NCBI GenBank assembly: GCA_035771175.1
Contig: CM069607.1
Coordinates: 6,507,501 to 6,571,500, forward strand
Length of the DNA stretch: 64,000 nucleotides
Direction: 5' to 3'
From: Paratinospora sagittata
Taxonomy: Eukaryota; Streptophyta; Magnoliopsida; Ranunculales; Menispermaceae
Each line of letters starts with the position of its first letter. Position 1 is the first letter of the stretch. Of this stretch, positions 31,912 to 44,247 are shown one piece after another. A model generated the notes under the pieces. The model worked only from the letters and a program-made list of their open reading frames with translations. It had not been told where the DNA came from and made no database searches. The position numbers and the translations under genes are program-made.

Positions 31912-34685
31912 AATATATATATATATATAATTAAATTAATATTTTCTGAATTGAAAAATACTAAGTATCCTAGCAAGCGTCTTTCAATAAGTATCCAAGC
32001 AATACGTGTTCCAAATAAGGAAAAAACATTAGCATCAGATTTAAACTTCCAAATAAGTATGGCTGTAAAAGGAAAAACTAGTATCTTCCAAAAGAAGGAA
32101 AAGGGTCGGTGCTAGTGCACGTGGAAAACTTTAAAAAAAGGAGACACTGACGTGAAAATAAAACATTGACTAATAGCGGGACGCAAGTGGTGGGGAAAAG
32201 TTAAAAAGGAAATAATAATAAACAAGACGCGCTATAAAACAAATGAATGTCATCACCTGTTTTTTTTTTGTACTTTCTTTTATCAGGGAGCTACGAGCAG
32301 CTTCTACGTATCAATCACTACTCGCGGGGTCCTACTAGCAACACCTCCGCTTTATAATGGTTTAAAAAAATTTTAAATAGATATAACTTTTTTATTTTAA
32401 TTCTAATTTTATTGATTTAAGATGTGTAGAAAATATATTTTCTTTCTCTTTCCAAATTATTTTAAATCCCTTAAATCGGAGTAAAACTTAAAAAGTTATG
32501 ATTATTTAAAGTTTATTTTTCGATCGATCAACACAGGTATATAAACTTAAAATGACCATAACTTTTTTATTTTAACTCTAATTTGAGCTATTAAAAATGA
32601 GTTGGAAATAAGAAGATAATATCTTTCTAACGCATCTTGAATTACTCAAATCGGAGTTAAAATGAGAAAGTTATGACTATTTAAATTTACTTACCAATCG
32701 ATATTTTAACTTCGATTTAAGTAATTCAAGATGCGTTGAAAAAATGAATAAAAGATTTTTTTCAACGCATATTGAATCACTCAAATTAGAGTTAAAATGA
32801 GAAAGTTATAATTATTTAAAGTTTCTTACTGTTCGATAAATTTTCTTACCGATCTAAGAAATAACTACTACCGAGGGGTCATGTGAGTTACTATTAGAGA
32901 AATAGTAGTTAAGCACGTAAGTCGAGTAACAACGATTTGATTGAAAGATGAACAATAAGTTACAGATAACCCAAAATCTAATTTTAAAACCTTATGACCT
33001 CTCCTATAAAAACTCAAACTTTCCGACCAAACTCTAAAAATCTCTAATATATATCAGACAAATAAATGAAAACCAAGGGGCTCTGGGCTCGGATCTGTGT
33101 GTATCACATATGTACTTTGTCCTCAGATGCCTTTCTTTTTAATTTTTAAGTTTTTTATTTTTATTTTATTTGTGGTAATTTTAAAGTAGTGCTTTCATAA
33201 AAGAGAAATGCTAAAGATATTTAAATAAGAAAGGCTAAAAAAGGGCCGATTCTAAGCCGGAGTAAAAAGGATTGAGTTAGATGGTTGCTAGCTAGCTTAA
33301 AATTTTATCAGATCATCTAATATGAATCTCAATCAAACTCACACTACAAAAAAAAAAAAAAAAAAACCAAAAAGAAATAAAAAAAATGAAGAAATTAATT
33401 ATTGTTTCGTCAGGAGCAAACAAGTGAATACAAAAATCTGTAACTAATTCCTCAATTTCTTGCTGTGTCCGGTGATACGGCAACATTTGTATTTCTTTTT
33501 TTAAAAGTTTAAATAAAGCATTGTCCCATCAAAGGTGTAAACATTATTCCATCAAATTAGTTTGTGTTTTGAATATTCTTTTAAAGTTTTTCTATGAGTT
33601 TTATTATTAATTTTTTTATTTTTTAGCATTACCCTCAATATATGTCAGACTACTACAAAGTTAAATTCTAACTCGTTTTAATCCAGAGTTAGAAATTGTT
33701 GATTTACATGCATGGCTACATGTGTACTAGAGGTGTTCATCAATACAAACAGACCGACCAATTCGATTGAATCAAACTTTTTAAGTTAGTTTAAATTAAA
33801 TTAGGTAAATTATTTTGGTTGGATTGGGTTCTAAAATAATCAATCCGATCAATTTGGGTTGGATTATGGGTTTAGCCCCTAAATATTTGAGGAACCCGAT
33901 CCGAACCGATCTATTATATATAAAATATTAAGAAATATGTCATGTTTATTTAATGAATCTTATTATGTATTACATTTTTTAACTTTTTAATAAAAAAAAT
34001 AAATTTATAATAAACTCGTATTTGTATTTAATATTTTGATAATAATCATTTGATACTTTTTTTAATTTTTTAATTAAAAAATAATAATTACGATAAAATC
34101 ACTTTACATTTATTATTTTGTTTTATTGACAATCATTTATTATTTTTTTTAATTTTTTAATAAAAAATAATAAATTTATAATAAACTCGTGTTTGCATGT
34201 AATATTTTTTTAAGGCATTTAATATTATTCTTTCTAATTTTTTAATAAAAAAAATATTAGGTTTAAGTACAACTCGATGAGCCGACCCAACTAAAATTAA
34301 ACCCGAATTCTTTAAGTTAAATTGAGTTAGGGGATAGATTAAGTTGGATTAAGTTAGATTTAATCATTGTTTTTGAATCACCAACTAAACACAACCTTAA
34401 CATCATTTTAAAAAAATTAATGATTCTCTAATTAAGTCTTTATTTTTTTTGTAGGCACAAAAAGAGCAAAATCAACAATGGTTTTTCTATGAACAAGATT
34501 CATTCAAGGTAATCATAGTAAATTATTTATCTGTGTTGAGCTTCAAGCTAGCTGTTATCTTAAAGTTTTTTATTCCAATTTTTTGAAAAAATAAAAATAA
34601 AAAAATTGATAGCATTGTCATGCAAACAAAGAGTATATCACTTTATCTTTTGTATTTCCAAATTGAAACTCTTAAGAGTTTTTAG
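31912..34685. other. AT-rich spacer with degenerate repeats, no gene seen
   Basis: A diffuse tandem repeat at 32345-32870 is listed separately. At about 33727-34400 lies a segment beginning TAGAGGTGTTCATCAAT and holding TTGGGTTGGATTGGGTT-like and GAACCCGATCCGAACCGATC words, the style of decayed hAT-type non-autonomous elements (inference). A poly(A) run of about 20 occurs near 33347-33366. Sequence at 34453-34499 between AG and GT could be a further exon of the cyclase pseudogene, but its likely frame has a stop. Confidence 0.45.
32345..32870. repeat. Degenerate ~150-bp tandem/inverted repeat
   Basis: The words ATAACTTTTTTATTTTAA, AATCGGAGTTAAAATGAGAAA, AAGTTATGA(C/T)TATTTAAA and GATGCGTTGAAAA / TCTAACGCATCTTGAATTAC recur three to four times, some inverted. 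The GATGCGTTG and CAACGCATATTGAATCACT pair makes an imperfect hairpin around 32725-32780. There is no coding potential. Confidence 0.6.
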
Positions 34686-34994
34686 GAGCCGTGACCCGAG
34701 ATCAAGGGCAGCGAGATGTTATTGACGTTGATGTAGATGAGGAACATGACGAACTTCCAAATAAGGTGATCATTAGTAGCTTATATTTTCTACCTGTATG
34801 TTGCACTTGTAAGATAAATTGTAAAGATCTAATAAAATAAAATAGATAACCTCACATAAAGTAAACTTAAAAGTAGAAGGCACATAAGAAAGTGTGAATT
34901 TATTAAATTACTACTTTAACCTTGAAATATTTTTTAAAATAAAATACAATCATAAAATTTATAGGGTCATGTTGTATTATAAAAGCCTATCTTT

Positions 34995-35220
34995 ATGTAT
35001 AGGCTGTTAGGTAGGGATAATAATTTGGCCTCAGACCCATGAGCCTGGCCCCACTTGATCTAGACGGCTCAATATAAATTCGGAGTCGATTTTGATATTG
35101 ACCGGCCCAGTTTAATTGCAAAATGTATTGAGTTGGTTTGGGTTAAATATTAAGACTCTGTTCCGGAAACCTAGCCCAAGGCTAGATCCAATGCCCAAAT
35201 GCTTGTTACAATTGTAATTA
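34995..35220. repeat. Decayed non-autonomous element in a pseudogene intron
   Basis: TAGGGATAATAATTTGGCCTC at the left and TTACAATTGTAATTAAGG at the right bound a segment with GGCTC/GACCCATGAGCCTGG words, similar in style to the repeats at 9660-9800 and 33727. It lies in the intron between the first two recognisable cyclase exons. Confidence 0.35.
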
Positions 35221-35238
35221 AGGGTAATGCTAAATAAA

Positions 35239-35241
35239 CCC

Positions 35242-35272
<31 letters not shown>

Positions 35273-35275
35273 AAA
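35239..35275 (+). repeat. C24-A13 homopolymer tract
   Basis: Twenty-four C followed by thirteen A. It lies in the long intron between the first two recognisable cyclase exons. The complementary strand has a 24-base G run. The length may be a sequencing or assembly estimate. Confidence 0.95.
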
Positions 35276-38200
35276 GGAACTCAAACTATAAACTAGAAGA
35301 GGTGGCCATCACCTACACCACTACTGAGACCACGCACAAATTTCAATGATTGGAAAAATCAATGGTGTTTTATTTTTTATCTGGAAAAAGGCCTCTTGCT
35401 ATGTGACGAAATAAAACTTTACATGTGTTTAACTTAAAAAAGTGCACAATCGATATGAGACTAATATCTGAAATTGAACCCACTGATAGTAGGTCTCAAG
35501 CTCAACACCTCCTATATATAGATGCATCAATCCTCATAGACGAAGCTCATTTTGGCTCACCCCTCACCATGCACAATATCGTCCCATCCTAATTAGTGCC
35601 CCTATGTTGACCATTTGGCCAAATGGGCGCACAATGTGCCTTAAAGATTGGTCACGACGGGGGGTTTTGTTTTTCTTCTTAGAAAAATATATCTTGCTAA
35701 TGTATATGGCTTAATTTGGAAGAACACTTAGTTGACGTAAGATTAATATCTCGAGTTGAACCTACCAACAACATTTGCAGTATAGATACGTGGTGAGGTT
35801 GAAACTTCATAAATTTGTATAATTATATTTGTAATATTTTTTATGAAGGTTTTTGAGTTGAATGAGATAGAGAAACGAATCGGTGCAATTAAGGAAAAGT
35901 TGCAAGCAATTGATGATGGAAATATCAACATCTCAGCTTATGACGCTGCATGGGTTGCAATGGTGAAAGACATCAATGGAAGTGATGCTCCTCAGTTCCC
36001 TTCTAGTCTTCAATGGATTATTAAGAATCAACTCCCCGATGGTTCTTGGGGTGATCGTAGTTTCTTCTCCTCTTACGATTGTTTACTTTGCACTTTAGCT
36101 TGTCTAATCGCTTTGAAGACATGGAACATCTGCCCTGAAAATTGTAAGAAAGGTAGACATTTACCTGATACATACAAAATTTTACATATGTATATAGACA
36201 CACACATATCATTTTGTTAATAAATTAAGATCACATGTTTCGTTTCCCATTTATGTTCTTTGTTGGGAATGTCTTTCTTTGAACAAAACTTGCACAAACT
36301 GAAAGATGAAGACTCTCTACACATGCTAGTCGGCTTTGAAGTTACGCTTCCTGGTCTTGTTGAAATGGCTCAAAACATGGGGATTGAAGGACCTTGGAAT
36401 TCTCCAGTTTTGCAACATTTCTATAACATAAGAGAGAGAAAACTACAAAGGTTGGTATATAAATATGCTATTCATTTTTTTTTTCTTCATTTTACTTTGC
36501 AAAACCATATAACTAATATGTGTGAACTAAATTAATGTGGTAGGATTCCAATGGAAATGCTACACAACCGACCAACAACATTGCTATTTAGTTTGGAAGG
36601 GTTTTCATCATTGTCTGGTTTGGAATGGGAAAAGCTTCTAAAGCTACAACACAAAAATGGGTCGTTTTTGTGCTCGCCATCTTCAACTGCATTTGCTCTT
36701 ATGCGTACTAAAGATAAGAAATGCTTATAATATTTAAAGAATTTGGTCAAGAAATTCAATGAAGGAGGTAAAAGTAACAGTAACTTGTAATGTTTGATCC
36801 CTGTTATTCACTTTCTCAGCTATTGATGATGTCGTAGTTTTGTTCATGATTAGTACCACATAGCTACTCGAAAGATTTATTTGAGCGTGTTTGGGCTATT
36901 GACCGCTTGGAACGCCTTGGGATATCTCGATATTTTAAATCACAGATCAAATAATGCCTCAATTATGTCTATAGGTATGGTAATTAACTAACTAACTTAA
37001 CTACCTTGATATGAAATTGCTTTTCTTGATAATCCTGATATTTTGCATTTCAGCCATTGGACACCCAAAGGAATTAGTTGGACAAGGGAAAACACAAGTG
37101 TGCCTGATGTTGATGACACATCTATGGCTTTTAGGTTTCTCCGGTTGTATGGTTATAACGTTAATACCGATAAATCAAAAATCTTATCTCACAGTTCAAA
37201 ATGCTACAAAGCTATGATGATTGATATTCTTGTCTGACCTTAAAAATTTTGGGAAACTTGATGCAGATGCATTTGAACATTATAAGAAAGGGGTGAGTTC
37301 TTTTGTTATGTTGGAATGTTGAGCCAAGGAGTAACTGACATGTTTAGTTTGCACAAAGCTTCTCAAGTGTTGTTCACAGGAGAAAAGATCCTAGAAGAAG
37401 CAAATGAATTCACAACCAAGTTCTTGAAAAAGAGACTTGCTTTAGGAAAAATGGCAGATAAATGGCTCGTCAGCAAATACATGGCATTAGAGGTAAATCA
37501 AGAAACTAATATATATAAGATGTTACATGCATCTTGATCTTAATGGTGGGTCATCATTTACATTAATCATAGAACAACATAAAGCTACTCAAGAATTGCT
37601 AATTATCATTTCTTTCCCTAAAATGAAAGAAATTGAAGAAATGAATGTAAATTAAATACATTCAAATGTGGGACTAACTTTAACTTTTCAATGTGTTGTT
37701 TCAAATGAAAATTAATGGATCATGTGTATTAGGTGCAAACTGTTCTGGAGGTTCCATTCCATGCTATGTTGCCCCGCATAGAAAGCCGATACTACATGGA
37801 TCAGTATGTTGGAGATAGCGATGCATGGATTGGGAAAGTTACTTACAGGTATTTGATAAAAATAAAAACAAAAAGTCAAGATTTTCTAATATGCAAAGGC
37901 ACTAATTCCCTTCTGATATAGAGGGGAAAAAAAGTCCAAATTTCCATTTAGTTTGAAATTCATAATTTTGTATTGCTCTGGCAATAAAGCAGTTTAGGTA
38001 TGATTTTGGTCTAATTGGTATCACATTAATGTTTTGTGCAGGATGTATAATATATGCAGCAATCTCTACTTAGAACTTGCCAAATTGGTTTACAACCATT
38101 GCCAAAAGTTGCATCAGTTGGAATGGGTTGATATTCAAAGGTTAGTCTAAAGTTCAAGAATAAAAGTGGAAAAAAAACCTTCCTTGAAATATGAAATGTC

Positions 38201-39191
38201 CTGTAATTATTTGTACAAAACAATTAAATGCCCCTTCTAATGTGGCTATTATAAGATTGGTAATGCAGGTGGGATGATGACTGCAATTTGAGCAAGTTTG
38301 GTTTGAGCAAAGATGGACTACTTCGAGCTTACTTTGTGGCAATGTCAAGTATGTTTGAGCCTGAAAAAGCAACTCAGAGACTCGCTTGGGCTCGAACAAT
38401 GGCCTTGATGGAAGCGGATGTCTTTTACTTTCGTAGTGAAGCCAATACACCAGAACAAACGAGTCTTTTTCTCGAATCTTTCACAGCTAATATCATCGCC
38501 AACAACATTAATGGGTATGTAATTAACAGTTTTAGGCATATTAACTTGTAATGTATCTAATTTAGCATGCAATTGAATGAATAATACGTGAAGACGTAGA
38601 AATTTTGATTATAGGGGACTCAACTCAGTGAATCTTAGGGATGGACTTGTAAAAGCTATACTTAAAACCTTGAGCAGTATCTCATTGGAGGTCAAAAGGG
38701 TGCATGGGAAGGAAGTACGCCAAAGCCTAAAAAATTCTGTAAGCGTACTCATATGGCCATGAAATGTGAATTCATCAACTTCTTTCAGATTATTACTAAC
38801 ATATCATCTTCTTCCGAATGTTTTAATTTTGTAGGCATATAATTTTTACCTTCTACAATCATAATTTGACCAACTAACATGTAACTATTAGTGCTGGATT
38901 GAGTATAAATTTTATATGTTTTTACATATGTGTCTAGGGTGGGAAGGAAGAGAACTCCTGTGGAGAAATGGGATCAAATTACAAACTGACACAGTAGAAT
39001 TACAAATGCAAAAGCTCTTTGAACATGTGGTTCAATCACATGAGAACAACGCCACCCTTGGAAGCGAAGTCAAGCAAGCATTCATGGTTGTTGCCAAGAG
39101 CTTCTACTACACAACTTTCATTGAAACCAAAACCATCAAAGTTCACATTGATAAGGTATTGTTCGGTAGTGATAACCAGACTCAAGATTAA

Positions 39192-39584
39192 AGTTATTAT
39201 AGTTTTTATCATGTAGTTAATTGTTTGTTTTAGATCTAGATCAGCTTATGGGAGAACTCCGTGTGTCTTAATCTGTTATGCTCCGTGTGTCTTCTCTTCA
39301 CTTCTTTACCTTCTTCTTTTTCTCTGTTTTTCTTTCTGGTAGTACTTTGAACTTGTTATATACAAAAGAGGATACTTGGATAATTACCCACCTAAAGCGC
39401 TGCTACCATGAAACTTGTACTGTATTGAAGGAATTCTCCAAGGAAGGAAGTTTTATGTAATCTTGTATTGATTGTTTTCCTAATAAATTGTCAAAGAAAA
39501 ACTTGTAGAGCATTCATGGTACCACCCGGAGCAATTTGCAAATTAAGAAAATGGAAAAATAACACTCACATGCATTGGTGCACA
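39192..39584. other. 3' flank of the cyclase pseudogene
   Basis: No gene. A CCTAATAAATTGTC polyadenylation-signal-like word at about 39478-39491 may be the pseudogene's 3' end. Short frames here have no recognisable homology. Confidence 0.45.
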
Positions 39585-39589
39585 CCTCA

Positions 39590-42351
39590 TGTGACGCCCC
39601 GAAAATTATTTCATCTAGCCCATAACCCAATTGCATTTTGCCCAAACTCTATGTGTTGCCTTGATATGTTTGGTGTTTGTTTGATGGTTGTTTAATGTTT
39701 GTATAGTTGATGCTTTATAATGTATATAAATATGTGTATCATAAATTGTATATGAGTCATGTTAAATTAAAGTATAATGCATATGTTATTATTTATGCAT
39801 GGGCCCATTAAACCATGAATTGATATGGGTTAGAATTGATTGAATAAAGGATAAATGAGAATGAAATTTGGTGTATTAACATTTAAAATACATGGAAGCA
39901 TGAGATTGGTTAAAGTACATGTGGTTGGTATGGGTAGTATGAGACCAACACATGTGAAGGTTGGTGCATGAAAGTGGACAAGTGTCCCATGCCCACTTCT
40001 CTAATCCAAGAATGTGCTAGAAAGTGAGGTGAGTGGAGGAGAGAATCCAAGAATGTGCTAGAAAATAAGGTGAGTGGAGGAGAGAATCCAAGAATGTGCT
40101 AGAAAGTGAGGTGAGTGGAGGAGAGAATCAAGGAAGTGCTAGAAAGAGGTGAGTGAAGAGAAAGGAAAAAAGAAGAGAAAGAAAAGAAGAGAAAGGAAAG
40201 AAGAAGAGAAAGAAGGAGGGAGTTGCAGGAGGAAGATCTCTGCGACATTTTCATCAAAGAGCTGGATCTTTGGGATAAATGGTCAGATTGTCTGAGAGAT
40301 CTAACCTCTGAAACAAAGCTGGTCAGAAAGTCTGGATTTCTGGTGCCGTTTCTCTCAAACTTGTAGATCTCCTCAATCTACCGTTGGATGGATATCAAAT
40401 TTGGGTATGTAGTTTATAACTGATACTTATGTATTCTGAACGGTGGAGATGTTTATTCATTTAGTATTTTGTGTGATATAGTCATTTGAGTTTGAGTATT
40501 TGCAGCAGGAAAGGAGAAATTGTCTGATTAGAGACTTGTTCATCAAAGATACTTATCTTTTTGGTCCACCGTTGGATTGGGCTGATATTTGGACAAAAGG
40601 TTTGCTTCTTCACATAATTCAATCTGTACGGTTGATTTTGTGATTACATATTTCTGTTGGTATATTGATACATCTGAACATAATAGTAAATGAAGAATTG
40701 GTAGGGTTGCTTGTATTAGACCTAAATTTAGAATATGAACTTAGACCTTTCCAAATAGCTTGCATGTCAACTATGTTGACCTAGTTGTCATTGTTGATGA
40801 ACCCATGATGCAAAATCAGTGATATAAATGGCTGAACATGGTGACCTAGTGTAAATCGACAATATGGCCTAAGTATGGAAAATTTCATATTTTAGGGCTT
40901 TTGATGCTTTTGGCCTAGAATCATTGAATTGATGCAACTTATGTTTAATTAAGCACGATTAGGGTTGATTATGCTACTGATTTGGTGGTTGTGACCATAT
41001 AATGGGTTAGGCCTACTTGTGATCAAGTGACCCAATTTGGGCATGTTTATGCCTAAAGGAATTGAAAATCAGTATTTTTGATTAATAGAATGGTTTATGT
41101 ATGAGAACTATGCATTAGAGGCCTAAGTCATGTGATTTGAGTTGAATGATGGGATTAGATGGGATTTAGGCCTATTGTTTATATGTGGGCTGATTTAGGG
41201 TTGATGTGTAATGTCTATGTGATTGAGCATAGAAATTAATGTATGGTAGGATATTGATGTATGTTTCAAGATCTTGATTGGGTTGATTCGGTTTGGTGGT
41301 CGTGTGTGGTTAAATACTCTCGCGAGGCTTGGTTGTGAGTAGACTTCATTTATGATTATATCTTTTATGTCATCATATCACTTATATATTGTATGTTGAA
41401 AGCATGAATGTGTTCTAATGTTTTGAATGATGCATTGATTTGAGAAAACCTTATGACTTTGGTTGGGCCCATCTATCTGGCTAATAGGGGGACTTAACCT
41501 TGTCATAGGAGGATTTTAGGAAAGGAAGAGATTGGGGTCAACGGTACGGTGAAATAGACGTGCACTAGTAACCCAAAATAAACATGATTGGGATCAACGG
41601 TACGGTGAAATAGACGTGCACTAGTAACCCAATGCATGTGAAATGTGGATCCAAATTGATAAGCTTTTACTTGCATCGAACTTATTATAAATGCTTGATA
41701 TCTATATGTTATGAGCTTTTAATCATGCTACACATTGACATGCATACATGATATTTATTGATGAGTATTGATAGCATATTTGAATTCTATTCACTGGGCA
41801 CCGTTGGCTCACCCTCATTTTCCTCTTTCAGGTCCTTCTGTCCCGAATAAGGGCAAAGGAGTAGTTATATCTTGAGGGCCTTACCTGCGAGAGAATCCAA
41901 AGCCTCGATGTGAGTTGAGAGGCATTTTGATTGAACTGTGTTTTAAATTATGAAGTATTATATTTTGGATTATGTAATTATAATACTTAACACATTGTAG
42001 TATGGGTGAGTTGGGATTTGTTAGATAGACCATGTGGGCATATGACGATTTTTATTTGTACCCACAATTTTGTACTTTATGTGTATGTCAATTTTAATGG
42101 ACTGTAGGGATTATGATTTTATTTGTGGTTCATTTTTATGGATTATCTCTTGTCTTTGATGATTAATACGGTGGGTAGTTTTGTTTAGTAGCTTTTGATA
42201 TTATGTCGTTGTTTGAGATAAGGCTCGTAGGGTCTCAACCACCTCACGAGAGTTGAGGAGTGGTCGGAGATGCCTACGCCGGGCGTCCCGCCCCGGCATT
42301 CCGCACGCCATTCGCTGAGGGGTTGGTGGTCCGGGGCGCGGGGTCGCCACA
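39590..42351 (+). mobile_element. Solo LTR A (family TGTGACGCCCCG)
   Basis: A 2762-bp LTR starting TGTGACGCCCCGAAAATT and ending GGGGTCGCCACA, flanked by a perfect target duplication CCTCA (39585-39589 and 42352-42356). No primer binding site or internal region follows, so it is a solo LTR. Inside are three 41-bp repeats (40006-40128), a duplicated 56-bp block (about 41530-41640), a TGGGC...GCTCA hairpin (41795-41811), TCCTCTTTCAG|GT and a GC-rich end. It is nearly identical over much of its length to LTR B (51035-53940), indicating recent activity of this family. Confidence 0.92.
40006..40128 (+). repeat. 41-bp tandem repeat (3 units) in solo LTR A
   Basis: Three units starting CCAAGAATGTGCTAGAAA, with two to three differences. 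LTR B has a different, shorter repeat (ATCAAGGAGAGA) at the same place. Confidence 0.93.
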
Positions 42352-42356
42352 CCTCA

Positions 42357-44247
42357 ACTCTCTAGAGTTTTTTGATCCTGAAAAATGAAAATTAATCTCT
42401 CAAAAAGATAAATGAAGACCTTAACAATACTGTGATCAAGTTCACAAATAGTCAAAAATTATTTGACATGATGTTAGGATCACAAAGATGTGTCTTTAAC
42501 AAGGCTGGTTTAGGCTATAGTGATTGGTCAAAACAAAAAGAGTATAACACTCTATTGACCAAGAGACCTAAATGTCATAAATGTCATAAGAAAGGTCATA
42601 TTGTATTAAGATGCAATGTTATGATTATAAAGAAAAAGAAACTTGCATTGGTAAAAGAGTATTCTTATTGATGCTAACATGCATGGACCCAAAGCAACGT
42701 GGGTACCAAAATTAAAAGTATTTTATGTTGTGTAGATGAACAAAAATGAAGAAATATGGTATATGGACAATGGATACTCAAGACATATGACTGGTGATAA
42801 GTCAAAGTTCTTGTGCATTAAGAGAAAGAATGGCGGAAATGTTACCATCAGAGACAACAACAAAGGTGAAATTGCAGGCATTGGAACTATTGGTAACAAT
42901 TTCTTATCCATTTCTGATGTTCTTTACATAAAAGGGTTGAAACATAATCTCTTGAGCATAAGTCAATTATCTGACAAGGGATGTGATATTTCTTTTGAAG
43001 TAAATAGGTGCATTGTTAAGCATGCAATTTATTTTGTTGCATTCATAGCATCTAGGCATAGAAATGTTTATTGTACAAATCTTGATGATATGGAGAAATA
43101 AAATGTTACATGTTTGAGTGTTATATCTTGTGATGATGCATGGCTCTAGCATAAGAGGTTAGCTCATGTTTGTATGGAAAACATATCTAGGCTAGCTAAA
43201 AATGATCTTACCAAGGGTATTCCAAAAGGAATTTACTCAAAAGACAAGGTGTGTGAACCATGTCAATTGGACAAACATACTAAATCATCATTTAAGAGCA
43301 AGAGGTATCAATCTACCACTAGAGCTCTCGAATTGATTCACATGGATCCCTTCGGACCTACCAAGACTCAAAGTTTATGAGGAAAATCATATGTTTATGT
43401 AATTGTTGATGACTTTACTAGATACACTCGGGTATTCTTTCTAGCACATAAGTCTGAAGTGTGTGAATTGTTCATTAAATTTTGTAAAAGATTTGAAAAT
43501 GAAAAAAAATATAAAATAAACATTGTTAGAAGTGATAGAGGAGGAGAATTCGTTAATAAAAATCTTGAAGAATTTTGTAACAATCAAGGTTACACTCACC
43601 ATCTATCGGCCCCTAGGACACCTCAACAAAATGGTGTCATTGAAAGGAAAAATAGAACTTTGCAGGAAATGTGTAGGACAATGCTTAGTGAATATAACAT
43701 TGCAAACTATATTTGGGCAGAAGCTATTAACACTGCATGTTATGTAATGAACATAATTCTGATTAGAAAATATTTGAACAAAACTTCATATGAATTATGG
43801 AAAGGTAGAGCACCAACATCAACTACTTTCGAGTATTTGGATGTAAGTGTCTTATCCTCAATGATAAAGATAATTTAGACAAGTTTGAACCTAAGTTAGA
43901 TATTAGAATATTCTTAGGATATTCTTCTCACAGTAGAGCTTACAGAGTTTATAACAAAACTACTCGAAGTGTACAAAAATCAATTCGTGCAAATTTTGAT
44001 GAAGCCAAAAGTAAGAAATGTCTTGAGGAAAGGATTAGGAAAATGAACCTTAAAGATGATGATGCTCCCAAGAAAACTCAAAACATAGAACCTAATAATG
44101 ACAAATCTTTAGAAGTATCAAAGAACCCTAAATTGCTTCAAGATCACCCCAAAGAGCAAATACTAGGTGATCCAACTAAGGGTGTATCCACTAGAGTTTC
44201 AATTCATAGAGATCAAGAGTTTGTTTCTTTTGTATCTCAAATTGAAC
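42357..44247 (+). pseudogene. gag-pol: SIRE-like Copia: gag end, protease and integrase (broken)
   Basis: Left part of an old Copia element. It contains a gag C-terminal coiled segment, LGSQRCVFNKAGLGYSDW, with a CCHC knuckle, CHKCHKKGHIVLRC, at about 42572-42613. The protease region is WYMDNGYSRHMTGDKSKF; the family has DSG, so Ser is replaced by Asn. Next is an integrase with CEPCQLDKHTKSSF, VIVDDFTRYTRV, IVRSDRGGEFV and TPQQNGVIERKNRTLQEM. Stops at 42669-42671, 43099-43101, 43147-43149 and 43378-43380 interrupt, and the frame closes after 43850. Gag-int motifs fit the SIRE/Maximus group. It ends abruptly near 44247, where gypsy element 2 begins. The missing start of reverse transcriptase shows that sequence was lost at this junction. 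Confidence 0.85.

Larger units (their letters stand above)
34686..39191 (+). pseudogene. Copalyl diphosphate synthase-like (class II diterpene cyclase) pseudogene
   Basis: Class II diterpene cyclases protonate geranylgeranyl diphosphate in plastids to give copalyl-type diphosphates for gibberellins or defence diterpenes. Recognisable exons: 34686-34765 (acidic linker), 35843-36152 (ISAYDAAWVAMVKDINGSD), 36267-36450, 36544-36767, 36854-36974, 37054-37169 (motif DVDD at 37106-37117), 37267-37492, 37733-37848, 38042-38140, 38269-38514, 38615-38738, 38938-39191 (VAKSFYYT). Most junctions keep GT-AG in phase. Lesions are TAA at 36728 and 36952, one missing base near 37291, a GG in place of the acceptor AG before 36267, an AT in place of the donor GT after 37169, and loss of roughly 45-60 codons before the last exon's QTDTVELQMQKLF. 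No transit peptide is seen. The catalytic DXDD survives, but the gene cannot encode a full enzyme. Confidence 0.88.

Noticed and set aside
35843..39191. A functional diterpene synthase gene
   Set aside because: Two in-frame TAA codons, a frameshift, damaged splice sites and a C-terminal deletion; no plastid transit peptide seen.
42240..42351. GC-rich island resembling a gene promoter
   Set aside because: It is the end of solo LTR A and recurs at the end of LTR B.
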